Assembly (NCBI RefSeq): GCF_028657905.1
Contig: NZ_CP117782.1
Span: 1-64,000 of the forward strand
Length of the DNA stretch: 64,000 nt
Direction: 5' to 3'
Source: Burkholderia sp. FERM BP-3421
GTDB lineage: Bacteria; Pseudomonadota; Gammaproteobacteria; Burkholderiales; Burkholderiaceae
Shown here: positions 45,776 through 57,558 of the stretch, in pieces
Numbering within the stretch: position 1 is the stretch's first letter
Layout: the number at the start of each line of letters is the position of its first letter
Made by a program: the position numbers and the translations under genes
Notes under the pieces: model-generated
Seen by the model: only the letters and a program-made list of their open reading frames with translations
What the model was told of the DNA's origin: nothing
Databases searched by the model: none

Positions 45776-47040
45776 GGGCGCAGCTTGAAACGGATGTAGT
45801 GGAAATTGACGGCCGCCGCCGCCAGGTAGCCGGCGGCGAGGCCGACCAGCGCGCCGTACAGGCCGAGCCGGGGAATCGCGACGAGGTTGACGAGCGCGGC
45901 GCACGCGAGCGCGAGCAGCCATTTGGTCAGCAGCACGAATTTCGCCTGGTACTTGAGCACGATGAGATTGCCGATCGCCTCGATGCCGGCCGGGACGGAC
46001 AGCCACACGGCCCAGCGGAAGATCTCGACCGAGGTTTCGTAGCCGGGCCCGAACACGCGGCCGATGATCACGCCGGCGAGCAGGTCGAGCACGAGCGCGC
46101 CCGCGGCCATCAGCGCGGCCGTCATGGCGATCAGCCGCCACACGTTGCGGCGCAGGCGCGCGAGATCCTGGACCCGGTACACGAACGCGGGCGCGAGGGT
46201 CTGCGCGAGCATCAGCGCTAGCGTGATCCAATTTTCGTTCAGTTGCTGCGCGGCCGCGTAGCGGCCCAGCTCGGCGAACGACACGTGGCGCTCGAGCATC
46301 AGCCGGTCGAGCTTCAGGAACAGGTACATGCAGATGAGGCCGAGCCAGAACACCGTGCCCGCGGTCGCGAAGTGGCGGAACAGCGGGCGGTCGAGGCGCC
46401 AGCCGAGCCTGCCGCCATGGCGGCGCCGGTAGTAGAGCAGCAGCGCCGCGCCGATCGCGGCGGCCTCGAGCGCCCACAGCCAGCCGAACCGCGCGGGCGC
46501 GGCGGCGGCCCGCACCAGCAGCCACACCAGCAGCGCCTTGGCGAGCGCGGCGGCCATGCTCGCGAGCAGCTGCGGCTTGCTGTAGGTCATGCTCTGCAGC
46601 CACGCGTTGATCACGCCGACGAACGGCTCGCGCAGCACCATCGTCACCGCGAGGCCGGCCAGCATCGCGCCGACGAGCGGATCGACGAGCCCCGCCGCGA
46701 TGCCGGCCCAGGTCAGCGCGAGCGCCGCGACCGACACCACGAAGCGCAGCGCGAACGCGCTGCCGAGCACCGCGCCGAGCTGCGCGGGCGGGCGCTGGAC
46801 GATGGTCGGCACGAGGATTTCCGCGCCGCAGACCCAGGTGAGCGGCGCGAGCACCAGCAGCAGCGTGTTCGCGTACTGCCACTTGCCGAACACGTCCGGC
46901 CCGAAATAGCGCGCGAGCAGGCCGCTGATCGCGATCGCGACGCCGATCTGCGTGAGCCGTTCGAGGCCCAGCCAGACCAGATTGGCGACGGCCTTGGCGA
47001 CGTCGGGGTTGGCGATGCGCGCGAGCAGGGGTTTCAGCAT
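45772..47040 (-). CDS. wzx: polysaccharide flippase (Wzx/MOP family)
   Basis: This 422-residue protein has about twelve spans. It starts LVWLGLERLTQIGVAIAISGLLARYFGPDVFGKWQYANTLLLVL, a typical MOP-flippase N terminus. Wzx proteins flip lipid-linked oligosaccharides to the periplasm for polymerisation. It heads the minus-strand operon, but no Wzy-like polymerase or Wzz chain-length regulator is present. Either the product is a single-unit glycan or the polymerase lies elsewhere. The ATG at 47040 was chosen over the longer frame that has no conserved residues. The gene is divergent from the phosphomannomutase gene. Confidence 0.85.
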   Translation of the reverse strand: MLKPLLARIANPDVAKAVANLVWLGLERLTQIGVAIAISGLLARYFGPDVFGKWQYANTLLLVLAPLTWVCGAEILVPTIVQRPPAQLGAVLGSAFALRFVVSVAALALTWAGIAAGLVDPLVGAMLAGLAVTMVLREPFVGVINAWLQSMTYSKPQLLASMAAALAKALLVWLLVRAAAAPARFGWLWALEAAAIGAALLLYYRRRHGGRLGWRLDRPLFRHFATAGTVFWLGLICMYLFLKLDRLMLERHVSFAELGRYAAAQQLNENWITLALMLAQTLAPAFVYRVQDLARLRRNVWRLIAMTAALMAAGALVLDLLAGVIIGRVFGPGYETSVEIFRWAVWLSVPAGIEAIGNLIVLKYQAKFVLLTKWLLALACAALVNLVAIPRLGLYGALVGLAAGYLAAAAVNFHYIRFKLRP

Positions 47041-47252
47041 CGGTGACGGGGCGGGAATGTACGCAAGATGACCGCGCCGGCCGCTTTTGCGCGCGACTTT
47101 GCTGCATTGAAGCATCCAGGCATTAGAATGGCGCGATCCGCGTTTCTGAAACCGGCCATTATAAGTGGGATCGGGCCCGTTCCTCACCTGATCCGGCCCG
47201 CGCCGGCCGGCGCGGCGGCCAGATTTTTACATGCACGACAGAGAGTGAATCG

Positions 47253-48647
47253 ATGATTTCGCAATCCATTTTCAAGGCGTATGACATTCGGGGCGTGATC
47301 GGCAAGACGCTCGACGTGGGCGTCGCCCGGTCGATCGGCCTCGCATTCGGCAGCGAAGTGCGCGCCCAGGGCGGCGACGCGGTCGTGGTGGCCCGCGACG
47401 GACGCCTGTCCGGGCCGGATCTCATCGGTGCGCTGGCCGACGGCCTGCGCGCCGCGGGCGTCGACGTGGTCGACGTCGGCATGGTGCCGACCCCCGTCGG
47501 CTATTTCGGCGCGAGCGTGCCGCTCGCGCTCGCGGGCGGCGAGCGCCGCATCGACTCCTGCATCGTCGTCACGGGCAGCCACAACCCGCCCGATTACAAC
47601 GGCTTCAAGATGGTGCTGCGTGGCGCGGCGATCTACGGCGAGCAGATCCAGGCGCTGTACCGGCGCATCGTCGCGAACGATTTCGCGTCGGGCAGCGGCA
47701 GCTACGAGCAATGCGACCTGGCCGACGCCTACCTCGAGCGCATCGTCGGCGACATCAAGCTCGCGCGTCCGCTCAAGCTCGTCGTCGACACCGGCAACGG
47801 CGTCGCGGGCCAGCTCGCGCCGCGCCTGTTCAAGGCGCTCGGCTGCGAGGTGGTCGAGCTGTTCACCGAGATCGACGGCCATTTCCCGAACCACCACCCG
47901 GATCCGGCGCACCCGGAGAACCTGCAGGACGTGATCCGCGCGCTGCGCGAGACCGATGCGGAGATCGGCTTCGCGTTCGACGGCGACGGCGACCGCCTGG
48001 GCGTCGTCACGAAGGACGGCCAGATCATCTATCCGGACCGCCAGCTGATGCTGTTCGCCGAGGAAGTGCTGTCGCGCAACCCGGGCGCGCAGATCATCTA
48101 CGACGTGAAGTGCACGCGCAATCTCGCGCAATGGGTGCGCGAGAAGGGCGGCGAGCCGCTGATGTGGAAGACCGGCCACTCGCTCGTGAAGGCGAAGCTG
48201 CGCGAGACGGGCGCGCCGCTCGCGGGCGAAATGAGCGGCCACGTGTTCTTCAAGGACCGCTGGTATGGCTTCGACGACGGCCTCTATACCGGCGCGCGGC
48301 TGCTCGAGATCCTCGCGCGCGTCGCCGATCCGAGCGCGCTGCTGAACGGCCTGCCCAATTCGATCTCGACGCCCGAGCTGCAACTGAAGCTCGAGGAAGG
48401 CGAGAACGTGAAGCTGATCGACGCGCTGCGCGCGAATGCGCGCTTCGACGGCGCGGACGAGATCGTGACGATCGACGGCCTGCGCGTCGAGTACCCCGAC
48501 GGCTTCGGGCTCGCGCGCTCGTCGAACACGACGCCCGTCGTCGTGCTGCGCTTCGAGGCGACCAGCGAGGCCGGAATCGAGCGCATCAAGGCGGCGTTCC
48601 GCGCCGCGCTGACGGCCGCCAAGCCGGACGCGCAGCTGCCGTTCTGA
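47253..48647 (+). CDS. manB: phosphomannomutase/phosphoglucomutase
   Basis: This 464-residue alpha-D-phosphohexomutase shifts phosphate between C6 and C1 of mannose or glucose. It shows FKAYDIRG at the N terminus and the phosphoserine loop VVTGSHNPPDYNGFK (Ser109). The metal loop FDGDGDRLG lies near 241-249, and the sugar-binding GEMSGHVFFKDRWYGFDDG near 330. These match AlgC/ManB bifunctional enzymes. It could feed GDP-mannose or glucose 1-phosphate for the rml pathway. Both adjacent glycan loci and core LPS need such precursors. Confidence 0.93.
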   Translation: MISQSIFKAYDIRGVIGKTLDVGVARSIGLAFGSEVRAQGGDAVVVARDGRLSGPDLIGALADGLRAAGVDVVDVGMVPTPVGYFGASVPLALAGGERRIDSCIVVTGSHNPPDYNGFKMVLRGAAIYGEQIQALYRRIVANDFASGSGSYEQCDLADAYLERIVGDIKLARPLKLVVDTGNGVAGQLAPRLFKALGCEVVELFTEIDGHFPNHHPDPAHPENLQDVIRALRETDAEIGFAFDGDGDRLGVVTKDGQIIYPDRQLMLFAEEVLSRNPGAQIIYDVKCTRNLAQWVREKGGEPLMWKTGHSLVKAKLRETGAPLAGEMSGHVFFKDRWYGFDDGLYTGARLLEILARVADPSALLNGLPNSISTPELQLKLEEGENVKLIDALRANARFDGADEIVTIDGLRVEYPDGFGLARSSNTTPVVVLRFEATSEAGIERIKAAFRAALTAAKPDAQLPF

Positions 48648-48817
48648 GCGAAGCCGGGCGTGCGCCCGGCGGCCCGCGCCGGTTGCGCGGGCGCAAGTTC
48701 GGCCCCGAAAGCGGCGCGGCGCGCGAGCGCGCGCCGCTTTTTGCCGTTCTCCGGGCCGCATCGCGATAAAATCCCCCCTTTCTGCCCCTGCCGGCCGTTC
48801 GCCGGCTTTTTTTCAGC

Positions 48818-49813
48818 GTGCAAAAGATTCTGATCGTGCGGGTGTCGTCGCTGGGCGACGTCGTGCACAACATGCCGGTGATCGCCGATATCCGGCGCCG
48901 GCATCCCGATGCGCAAATCGACTGGCTCGTCGAGGAAAGCTTCGCCGACCTCGTGCGGCTCGTCGACGGCGTGCGCAACGTCCTGCCGTTCTCGCTGCGC
49001 CGCTGGCGCAAGCGGCTCGGCTCGGGCGCGACCTGGCGCGAGATCGGCGCGTTCCGGCGCCGGCTCGCCGAGGAGCACTACGATCTCGTGATCGATTGCC
49101 AGGGCCTGATCAAGACCGCGTGGATCGCGAGCTGGGCGCGCGGCCCGCTCGTCGGGCTCGGCAACCGGACCGACGGCGCGGGCTACGAGTGGCCGGTGCG
49201 CTTCTTCTACGACCGGCGCGTGCCGATCGCGCCGCGCACCCACGTGGTCGAGCGCTCGCGCCAGCTGGCCGCGGCCGCGCTCGGCGATCCGGCGCCCGCG
49301 CCCACCGATCCGATCGCGTTCGGCCTCGACACGGGCGCGGCGGCGCGCGCGCTGGCGGCGCTCGACCTGAACCTGCCGGTGCCCTACGTGGTGTTCGTGC
49401 ATGCGACCTCGCGCGCCGACAAGCAGTGGCCGGACGCCGCGTGGCGCGAGCTGGGCCAGGCGCTGGTGCGGCGCGGCGCGTCGCTCGTGCTGCCGTGGGG
49501 CAACGAGGCCGAGCGGATCACGAGCGAGCGGCTCGCGGCGGGCTTCGGCGCGGCCGCGATCGTGCCGCCGCGCCTGTCGCTGCCCGCGGTGGTGGGCCTG
49601 ATCGACGGCGCGGCCGCGACCGTCGGGGTTGACACAGGTCTGGTTCACATTGCCGCCGCGCTGAAGCGGCCGACCGTCGAACTGTACAATTTCGCCACGG
49701 CCTGGCGCACCGGCGGCTACTGGTCGCCCAACGTCGTCAATCTCGGCACGGCCGGCCAGCCGGCGTCGCTGGCGCAGGTCCAGGCCGCGCTCGAGGCATT
49801 CGGCCTCCTGTAA
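48818..49813 (+). CDS. waaC: lipopolysaccharide heptosyltransferase I
   Basis: This 331-residue GT9 enzyme adds the first L-glycero-D-manno-heptose to Kdo of the inner core at the cytosolic face. It has ILIVRVSSLGDVVHNMPVIADIRRRHP (3-29), WLVEESFADL and ATVGVDTGLVHIAAALKRPTVELYN for the donor site. The start codon is GTG at 48818, giving MQKILIV. It begins the waaC-kdoO-waaA set, with the next start 16 bp after its stop. Confidence 0.95.
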   Translation: MQKILIVRVSSLGDVVHNMPVIADIRRRHPDAQIDWLVEESFADLVRLVDGVRNVLPFSLRRWRKRLGSGATWREIGAFRRRLAEEHYDLVIDCQGLIKTAWIASWARGPLVGLGNRTDGAGYEWPVRFFYDRRVPIAPRTHVVERSRQLAAAALGDPAPAPTDPIAFGLDTGAAARALAALDLNLPVPYVVFVHATSRADKQWPDAAWRELGQALVRRGASLVLPWGNEAERITSERLAAGFGAAAIVPPRLSLPAVVGLIDGAAATVGVDTGLVHIAAALKRPTVELYNFATAWRTGGYWSPNVVNLGTAGQPASLAQVQAALEAFGLL

Positions 49814-49828
49814 TTCACCCAGGCGATC

Positions 49829-50713
49829 ATGAGCGAATCCCAGATCATCGAAGTGGCGTCCGCGGATTGGAGCGGGCGCAATCTTTCCGTGCCGCGCGAG
49901 CAGCTGCTCGCCGCGGTCGAGACCGGCAAGGTGCTGTACTTTCCGAACCTGCGCTTCGCGATCGAAGGCGGCGAGGAAGCGCTGCTCGATCCCGCGCTCG
50001 CGGACCCGAAGCGCAAGAACATCAGCCTCGCGCCGAACGGCGGCGCGCTCGCGGGCGTGCTCGGCGACAGCGTCATGCAGTCGGCGGTGCGCGCGCTCGT
50101 CGCGCGCTTCCAGCAGCAGGCGGGCTCGCTCGTCGACGGCCTCTTTCCCGAGTATCGCGGCCGGCTGCGCGTCGCGCCGACGAGCCTGCGCCTGATGCAG
50201 GTCGAGACCCGCCAGACGTCCTGGCGCAAGGACGACAGCCGGCTCCACGTCGACGCGTTCCCGTCGCGGCCGAACTACGGCGAGCGGATCCTGCGCGTGT
50301 TCACCAACGTGAATCCGGCCGGCGCGCCGCGCGTGTGGCGGGTCGGCGAGCCGTTCGAGGCGGTCGCGCGGCGCTTTTTGCCGCACATCAGGCCGCAGCT
50401 GCCGGGCGCCGCGTGGCTGTTCGACCTGCTGCACGTGACGAAGTCGAAGCGCAGCGCGTACGACCACCTGATGCTGAACCTGCATGACCGCATGAAGGCC
50501 GATCTCGACTACCAGCGCGACAGCGCGCAGGAAACCATGCCGTTCCCGCCCGGCAGCGTGTGGATCTGCTTCTCCGACCAGACCTCGCACGCGGTGATGT
50601 CCGGACAATTCATGATGGAGCAGACCTTCTTCCTGCCCGTCGAGGCGATGGCGCGCCCCGAGTGCGCGCCGCTCGGCATCCTCGAGCGCCTGCAAGGCAG
50701 GGCGCTGGTTTGA
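49829..50713 (+). CDS. kdoO: Kdo 3-hydroxylase, Fe(II)/2-oxoglutarate dioxygenase
   Basis: This 294-residue enzyme converts the outer Kdo of lipid A-core to D-glycero-D-talo-oct-2-ulosonic acid (Ko), a mark of Burkholderia and Yersinia LPS. Fe ligands appear as His140-x-Asp142 in SRLHVDAFPSRP and His254 in DQTSHAVMSGQ. MSGQFMMEQTFFLP near the end fits the 2-oxoglutarate side. It lacks membrane segments. Ko is more acid-stable than Kdo, so the change may harden the inner core against mild acid or host conditions. Its place between waaC and waaA is functional clustering. Confidence 0.92.
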   Translation: MSESQIIEVASADWSGRNLSVPREQLLAAVETGKVLYFPNLRFAIEGGEEALLDPALADPKRKNISLAPNGGALAGVLGDSVMQSAVRALVARFQQQAGSLVDGLFPEYRGRLRVAPTSLRLMQVETRQTSWRKDDSRLHVDAFPSRPNYGERILRVFTNVNPAGAPRVWRVGEPFEAVARRFLPHIRPQLPGAAWLFDLLHVTKSKRSAYDHLMLNLHDRMKADLDYQRDSAQETMPFPPGSVWICFSDQTSHAVMSGQFMMEQTFFLPVEAMARPECAPLGILERLQGRALV

Positions 50714-50744
50714 GCGCGCGCCTCTCGATGCGGGCGGGCTCGCG

Positions 50745-52070
50745 ATGCTGAGGGCGATCTATCGCGCTTTGTGGTGGATCGTCGCGCCGCTCGCCGTGCT
50801 GCGGCTGTGGGTGCGTTCGCGGCGCGAGCGCGGCTATCGCGAGCACATCGCCGAGCGCTTCGGCCGTCGCGACGCGCATGCGCTGGCCGCGCGCGGCCCG
50901 GACGACGCCGCGCCGCTGATCTGGATTCATGCGGTGTCGGTCGGCGAAACGCGCGCCGCGCAGCCGCTCGTCGAGGCCCTGCTGGCCGCGCGGCCCGACG
51001 CGAAGATCCTGCTGACCCACATGACGCCCGGCGGCCGCGCGACGGGCGAACAGCTGTTCGGCGCGCGCGTGCTGCGCTGCTATCTGCCGTACGACATGCC
51101 GCACCTGGTGCGCCGGTTCCTGCGCGCGTGGCGGCCGGCGCTCGGCCTCGTGATGGAGACCGAGGTGTGGCCGACGCTGATCGACGAATGCCGTCGCGCG
51201 GACGTGCCGCTCGTGCTGACCAATGCGCGGATGTCGGCGCGCTCGTACCGGCGCGCCGCGCGCTTCGGCGCGGCGGCGCGCGACGTGTTCGGCGGCTTCG
51301 CGCGGGTGCTCGCGCAGAGCCCGGCTGACGCGGAGCGCCTGAGCGCGCTGGGCGCGCGCCAGGTCGCGGTGCTCGGCAACCTGAAATTCGACATGACGAC
51401 GCCGCCCGAACTGGCGGCGCGCGGGCGCGCCTGGCGCGCCGCGATCGGCGCGCGGCCGGTGTGGGTCGCGGCGAGCACGCGGGAAGGCGAGGAAGCGCTG
51501 GTGCTGCAGGCGTTCGCGGCGCTCGCGACGCCGGGTGCGCTGCTGATCCTCGTGCCGCGTCATCCGCAGCGTTTCGACGAGGTGGCGGCGCTGGTCGAGC
51601 GCTGCGGCCTCAGCTGCGCGCGCCGCTCCGCGTGGGCGCCCGGCGCGGCGCCGGCGGCGTCCGAGCGCGTGGCGCCCGCCGCGCTGCCGGCCGACGTCGC
51701 GGTGCTGCTCGGCGATTCGATGGGCGAGCTGGGTGCGTACTACGCGGCGTCCGACGTCGCGTTCATCGGCGGCAGCTTGCTGCCGCTCGGCGGCCAGAAC
51801 CTGATCGAGGCCTGCGCGGTCGGCGTGCCGGTGCTGATCGGGCCGCACGTGTTCAATTTCACGCAGGCCACGGCCGACGCCGTCGCGGCCGGCGCGGCCG
51901 AGCAGGTGCGCGATCCCGCGGATCTCGCGCGCGCGCTCGACGCGCTGTTCGCCGATCGCGCCCGGCGCGTCGCGATGGGCGCGGCGGCCGCCGCGTTCGC
52001 CGCGCGCCATCGCGGCGCGACCGCGCGCACGCTCGACGTGCTGCTCGCGCGCCTGCCCGATCCCGCGTAA
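50745..52070 (+). CDS. waaA: 3-deoxy-D-manno-octulosonic acid transferase
   Basis: This 441-residue GT30 enzyme attaches Kdo to lipid A from CMP-Kdo. A short N-terminal membrane segment (4-20) is followed by GYREHIAERFG and IWIHAVSVGETRAAQPLVEALLA, where the HAxSxGE segment holds the catalytic Glu. VMETEVWPTLIDECRRADVPLVLTNARMS and GGSLLPLGGQNLIEACAVGVPVLIGPH are further signatures. The gene is 31 bp after kdoO. It converges on ureG. Only one Kdo transferase gene is in the window. Confidence 0.94.
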   Translation: MLRAIYRALWWIVAPLAVLRLWVRSRRERGYREHIAERFGRRDAHALAARGPDDAAPLIWIHAVSVGETRAAQPLVEALLAARPDAKILLTHMTPGGRATGEQLFGARVLRCYLPYDMPHLVRRFLRAWRPALGLVMETEVWPTLIDECRRADVPLVLTNARMSARSYRRAARFGAAARDVFGGFARVLAQSPADAERLSALGARQVAVLGNLKFDMTTPPELAARGRAWRAAIGARPVWVAASTREGEEALVLQAFAALATPGALLILVPRHPQRFDEVAALVERCGLSCARRSAWAPGAAPAASERVAPAALPADVAVLLGDSMGELGAYYAASDVAFIGGSLLPLGGQNLIEACAVGVPVLIGPHVFNFTQATADAVAAGAAEQVRDPADLARALDALFADRARRVAMGAAAAAFAARHRGATARTLDVLLARLPDPA

Positions 52071-52095
52071 GCGTTCGACGCGCGCGGCCTGCCGG

Positions 52096-52746
52096 CTACA
52101 GCCGCAGCAGGCCGCGCCGCTCGATGAACGCGACCACCTCGGCCACGCCGTCGAGCGTCTTCAGATTGGTCATCACGTAAGGGCGCGCGGCGCGCATCTT
52201 CTCCGTATCCGCGGCCATGACCTCGAGGCTCGCGCCGACCATCGGCGCGAGATCGGTCTTGTTGATCACGAGCAGGTCCGACTTGGTGATGCCGGGGCCG
52301 CCCTTGCGCGGGATCTTCTCGCCGCCCGCGACGTCGATCACGTAGATCGTCAGGTCCGACAGCTCGGGGCTGAAGGTCGCGGCCAGGTTGTCGCCGCCCG
52401 ATTCGATGAACACGATGTCCGCGTCGGGGAAGCGCGCGAGCATGCGTTCCACGGCTTCCAGGTTGATCGACGCGTCCTCGCGGATCGCCGTGTGCGGGCA
52501 GCCGCCCGTCTCGACCCCCATGATCCGTTCCTCGGGCAGCGCGCCCGCCACGGTCAGCAGGCGCTGGTCTTCCTTCGTGTAGATGTCGTTGGTGATCGCG
52601 ACGAGGTCGTACTGCGCGCGCATCGCCTTGCACAGCATTTCGAGCAGCGTGGTCTTGCCGGAGCCGACCGGGCCGCCGATGCCGACGCGCAGCGGCGGCA
52701 GCTTCTTGGTGCGACGGGCTGGGGAGGAGGGCGAGGATGCATTCAT
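52096..52746 (-). CDS. ureG: urease accessory GTPase UreG
   Basis: This 216-residue GTPase delivers Ni to apo-urease together with UreD and UreF. It has the P-loop GGPVGSGKT (24-32), the metal/GTP region CPHTAIREDAS with the Cys-Pro-His nickel motif, IESGGDNLAATFSPEL and NKTDLAP. Family length is normal. The start lies ten bases downstream of the ureF stop. It is the last gene of the urt-ure unit and converges with waaA. Confidence 0.97.
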   Translation of the reverse strand: MNASSPSSPARRTKKLPPLRVGIGGPVGSGKTTLLEMLCKAMRAQYDLVAITNDIYTKEDQRLLTVAGALPEERIMGVETGGCPHTAIREDASINLEAVERMLARFPDADIVFIESGGDNLAATFSPELSDLTIYVIDVAGGEKIPRKGGPGITKSDLLVINKTDLAPMVGASLEVMAADTEKMRAARPYVMTNLKTLDGVAEVVAFIERRGLLRL

Positions 52747-52756
52747 GATCGTGGGC

Positions 52757-53423
52757 TCAGGAGCGGAACAGCCGGGAGTATTGCGCTTCGTGACGCGCGG
52801 ACAGGATGCCGAGCTGCGGCGCGAAGGTGTTGAGCGCGTCGGGCGCGATGGCGAGCGCGCGCGCCACGGCATCGCGGATCGGCGCGCGCAGCGCGACCAG
52901 GATCTTCTGGCCGGCCAGCTGGCCGAGCGGCACGGCCTTCAAGGCGGCGGCGGTCTGGTTCTCGATCCAGCCGAAGGCATAGGCGGTCAGCGTCGCGTCG
53001 GCGCGCGCGTCGTGCGCGGCGGCCGCGAACGCGAACGCAGTCGGCAGCGCGATCGGCCTGAGCGCGGCGAGCGTCGCGCGGCGCGCCGCGTCGCCCCATT
53101 CGAGCGACGCGCACAGCTGCGCGAGCGACCAGCCCATCTGTTCGGTCTCGCGCCGCAGCTCCGACGACTCCCGGCTCGCGACGAACTCCTCGTTGGCCGC
53201 CGCGAGCCCGGGCGCGTCGTGCTCGCGCCAGCGCGCGAGCTGGTGCGCGACGAACGGCAGCTCGCCGTGCGCGAGCACGTCCGCGAGGCCGCTCGCGATC
53301 CAGTCGCGCGCGCTGTCGGCGTCGCGGATCAGCTGCGCGTCGAGCGCGGCTTCCAGCCCCTGCGAATAGCTGAATGCGCCGATCGGCAGCGCCGGCGAGG
53401 CGAGATGCAGCAGCGCGAGCAGT

Positions 53424-53437
<14 letters not shown>
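52757..53437 (-). CDS. ureF: urease accessory protein UreF
   Basis: This 226-residue helical protein acts with UreD and UreG as a GTPase-regulating adaptor for urease activation. LLALLHLASPALPIGAFSYSQGLEAALD near the N terminus is the signature, and MGWSLAQLCASLEWG lies mid-protein. The ATG at 53437 is set by this conserved start. Its first fourteen bases overlap the 3' end of ureE, so ureE, ureF and ureG are probably translated from one message. Confidence 0.94.
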
Positions 53438-54053
<616 letters not shown>

Positions 54054-54070
54054 GGGCGGAAGCGGAAACG

Positions 54071-55777
<1,707 letters not shown>

Positions 55778-55810
55778 GGTGGGAATTCCGTGGAGGAGCG
55801 GGCGCGGCGC

Positions 55811-56116
55811 TTACAGCGGCCCCGCCACCTTGCCTTGAAAGCCGTGCACGATGCGCGCGCCGGCCAGCTCGACCAGCTCGACCGTGCGCGTCTGGCCCGG
55901 CTCGAAGCGCACGGCCGTGCCGGCCGCGATGTTGAGCCGGAAGCCGCGCGCGGCCGCGCGATCGAACGCCAGCGCATCGTTGACTTCGTGGAAGTGATAG
56001 TGGGAGCCGACCTGCACGGGCCGGTCGCCGGCGTTCGCCACCGTCAGCACGATCGTGTGGCGGCCCACGTTGAGTTCGTGCTCGCCGGGGTCGGTCAGGA
56101 TTTCGCCCGGAATCAT
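55811..56116 (-). CDS. ureB: urease beta subunit
   Basis: This 101-residue subunit packs with UreC and UreA in the (ABC)3 complex. MIPGEILTDPGEHELNVGRHTIVL, RPVQVGSHYHFHEVNDALAFDR and FEPGQTRTVELVELAG are diagnostic. The ATG at 56116 (GGAGG upstream) replaces a longer frame of nine extra residues. It lies 46 bp downstream of ureA and 33 bp upstream of ureC. Confidence 0.97.
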   Translation of the reverse strand: MIPGEILTDPGEHELNVGRHTIVLTVANAGDRPVQVGSHYHFHEVNDALAFDRAAARGFRLNIAAGTAVRFEPGQTRTVELVELAGARIVHGFQGKVAGPL

Positions 56117-56162
56117 GCGGCCTCCACGGCGGCGGGGGGACAACGGTCACGCATGGCGGCCT

Positions 56163-56465
56163 TCACGGAATCGGATGGTGGACGGTGACGAGCTTCGTGC
56201 CGTCGGGAAAGGTCGCTTCGACCTGGATGTCGGGAATCATCTCCGGCACGCCGTCCATCACGTCGTCGCGGTTCAGGAGCGTGGTGCCGTAGTGCATGAC
56301 TTCCGCGACGGTCCTGCCGTCGCGCGCCGCTTCCATCAGCGCGGCGGTGATGAACGCGACCGCCTCCGGATAGTTGAGCTTCAGCCCGCGCGCCCGGCGA
56401 CGCTCCGCGAGCAGCGCGGCGGTGAAGATCAACAGCTTGTCCTTTTCGCGGGGCGTCAGCTTCAT
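56163..56465 (-). CDS. ureA: urease gamma subunit
   Basis: This 100-residue subunit has the family start MKLTPREKDKLLIFTAALLAERRRARGLKLNYPEAVAF and the end PDGTKLVTVHHPIP. Length and sequence are canonical. It is followed by ureB and then ureC. No strong ribosome site is seen before the ATG. The 224 bp between it and ureD carry no recognisable gene. Confidence 0.97.
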   Translation of the reverse strand: MKLTPREKDKLLIFTAALLAERRRARGLKLNYPEAVAFITAALMEAARDGRTVAEVMHYGTTLLNRDDVMDGVPEMIPDIQVEATFPDGTKLVTVHHPIP

Positions 56466-56689
56466 GAAAGATCGATTATCAGGAAAACGTAATATATTTG
56501 CGCGCGCAACCGTCTCGATCGCGCGCGGCTATCGTAGCACCGCATGCGGCGTCGCGGCACATGACAGATCACGTGTATCAGCAAGGGACATGCCATGCCG
56601 GATTTCGGCGCGGTTGCGCGTCGCGGCGGTGCCCGGCCGCACCGCGTTGGCGCGGTGCGGCCCGGAGGTGCGTCAGCGTGGTGCGGATT

Positions 56690-57558
56690 TCAGGTTTGCC
56701 ACAGTCGCAGCGGCATCGCGTCGACGCCGTGCACGCGCGGACGCAGTTGCATCCACAACTGCGTGAACAGCTGCTGGAGCGCTTCGGTCGAATGCGCGAG
56801 CGCGCGCACGATCACGACGCCGGGCGTCACGCAGGTCGCGCCGGCGCGCAGCGCGGCGTCGAACGGCAGGGCGGGCGCGAGCGCTTCGGCGAGCGCCGCG
56901 TCGCAGGCGTCGCCGAGCGCCCACAGCGTGCCGTACACGGGGAAGCCGTCGAGCCCTTGCAGCGCGTCGCGCAGCGGGTCGTCGGCCTGCAGGTGGGCGC
57001 GCTCGACCCACAGCGCGGCGCCGTCGGCGCCCGCGAAGCGCGCGTAGGAAGCGATCCGCCCCGCGCGCCAGGTTTCGCCGGCCGCCTGCCTGCCGAGCTG
57101 CGACACGTCCCAGCCGAGCGCGCTCGCGCCCGCACCGAGACGCAGCGTGAATTCGAGCGACGCGTGCGTGGCATCGAAGAACAGGTTGTTCTGCGGCAGC
57201 CAGTCGAGCTTCGCGCGCGCGCCGACGTCGAGCGCGATGCGCTGGCGCGCGTCGAGATCGTTCGACTTGTACCACTTGGTCGCGCCGGGCGTGGTCAGCA
57301 CCGCGTGCGCGTCGTCGCCGAGCCGGATCCGCACGTCGAGGCGGTCGCCGCCCGCGACGCCGCCGGGCGGATGCACGATCACCGCATGGCAGACGGCCTC
57401 GCCTTCCGGGTAGAGCGCGCGCTGCACGCGCAGCGGGCCGTCGTGCAGCCGGTGCGTGAGGGTCGTGCGCGCGCCGCGCCGCTCGAAACCGAGTTCGAGG
57501 CGGGCGCGCCACGACTTGGCGGAGGCGGGGCGGGCGGGTGGGGATCGTGGGCGGACAT
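56690..57558 (-). CDS. ureD: urease accessory protein UreD, with apparent frame break near its start
   Basis: UreD (UreH) scaffolds UreF and UreG on apo-urease. The sequence from KSWRARLELGFERRGARTT (about 57517) through YPEGEAVCHAVIVHPPGGVAGGD and ATKWYKSNDLDA, with TCVTPGVVIVRALAHS, to MPLRLWQT is typical and continuous. But this frame has no ATG, GTG or TTG before the GTG at 57427, which would cut off the conserved first 30 residues. A good ATG at 57558 (MSAHDPHPPA, a usual Burkholderia UreD start) is one frame off. One base appears to be missing in the G-rich run at about 57525-57543. Either the gene is frameshifted, the assembly has an error, or an unusual start is used. Annotated from the presumed ATG. 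Confidence 0.8.

Noticed and set aside
48653..48670. GCCGGGCG/CGCCCGGC hairpin as manB terminator
   Set aside because: The stem is perfect but no T-tract follows, and waaC reads on in the same direction; termination is unsupported.
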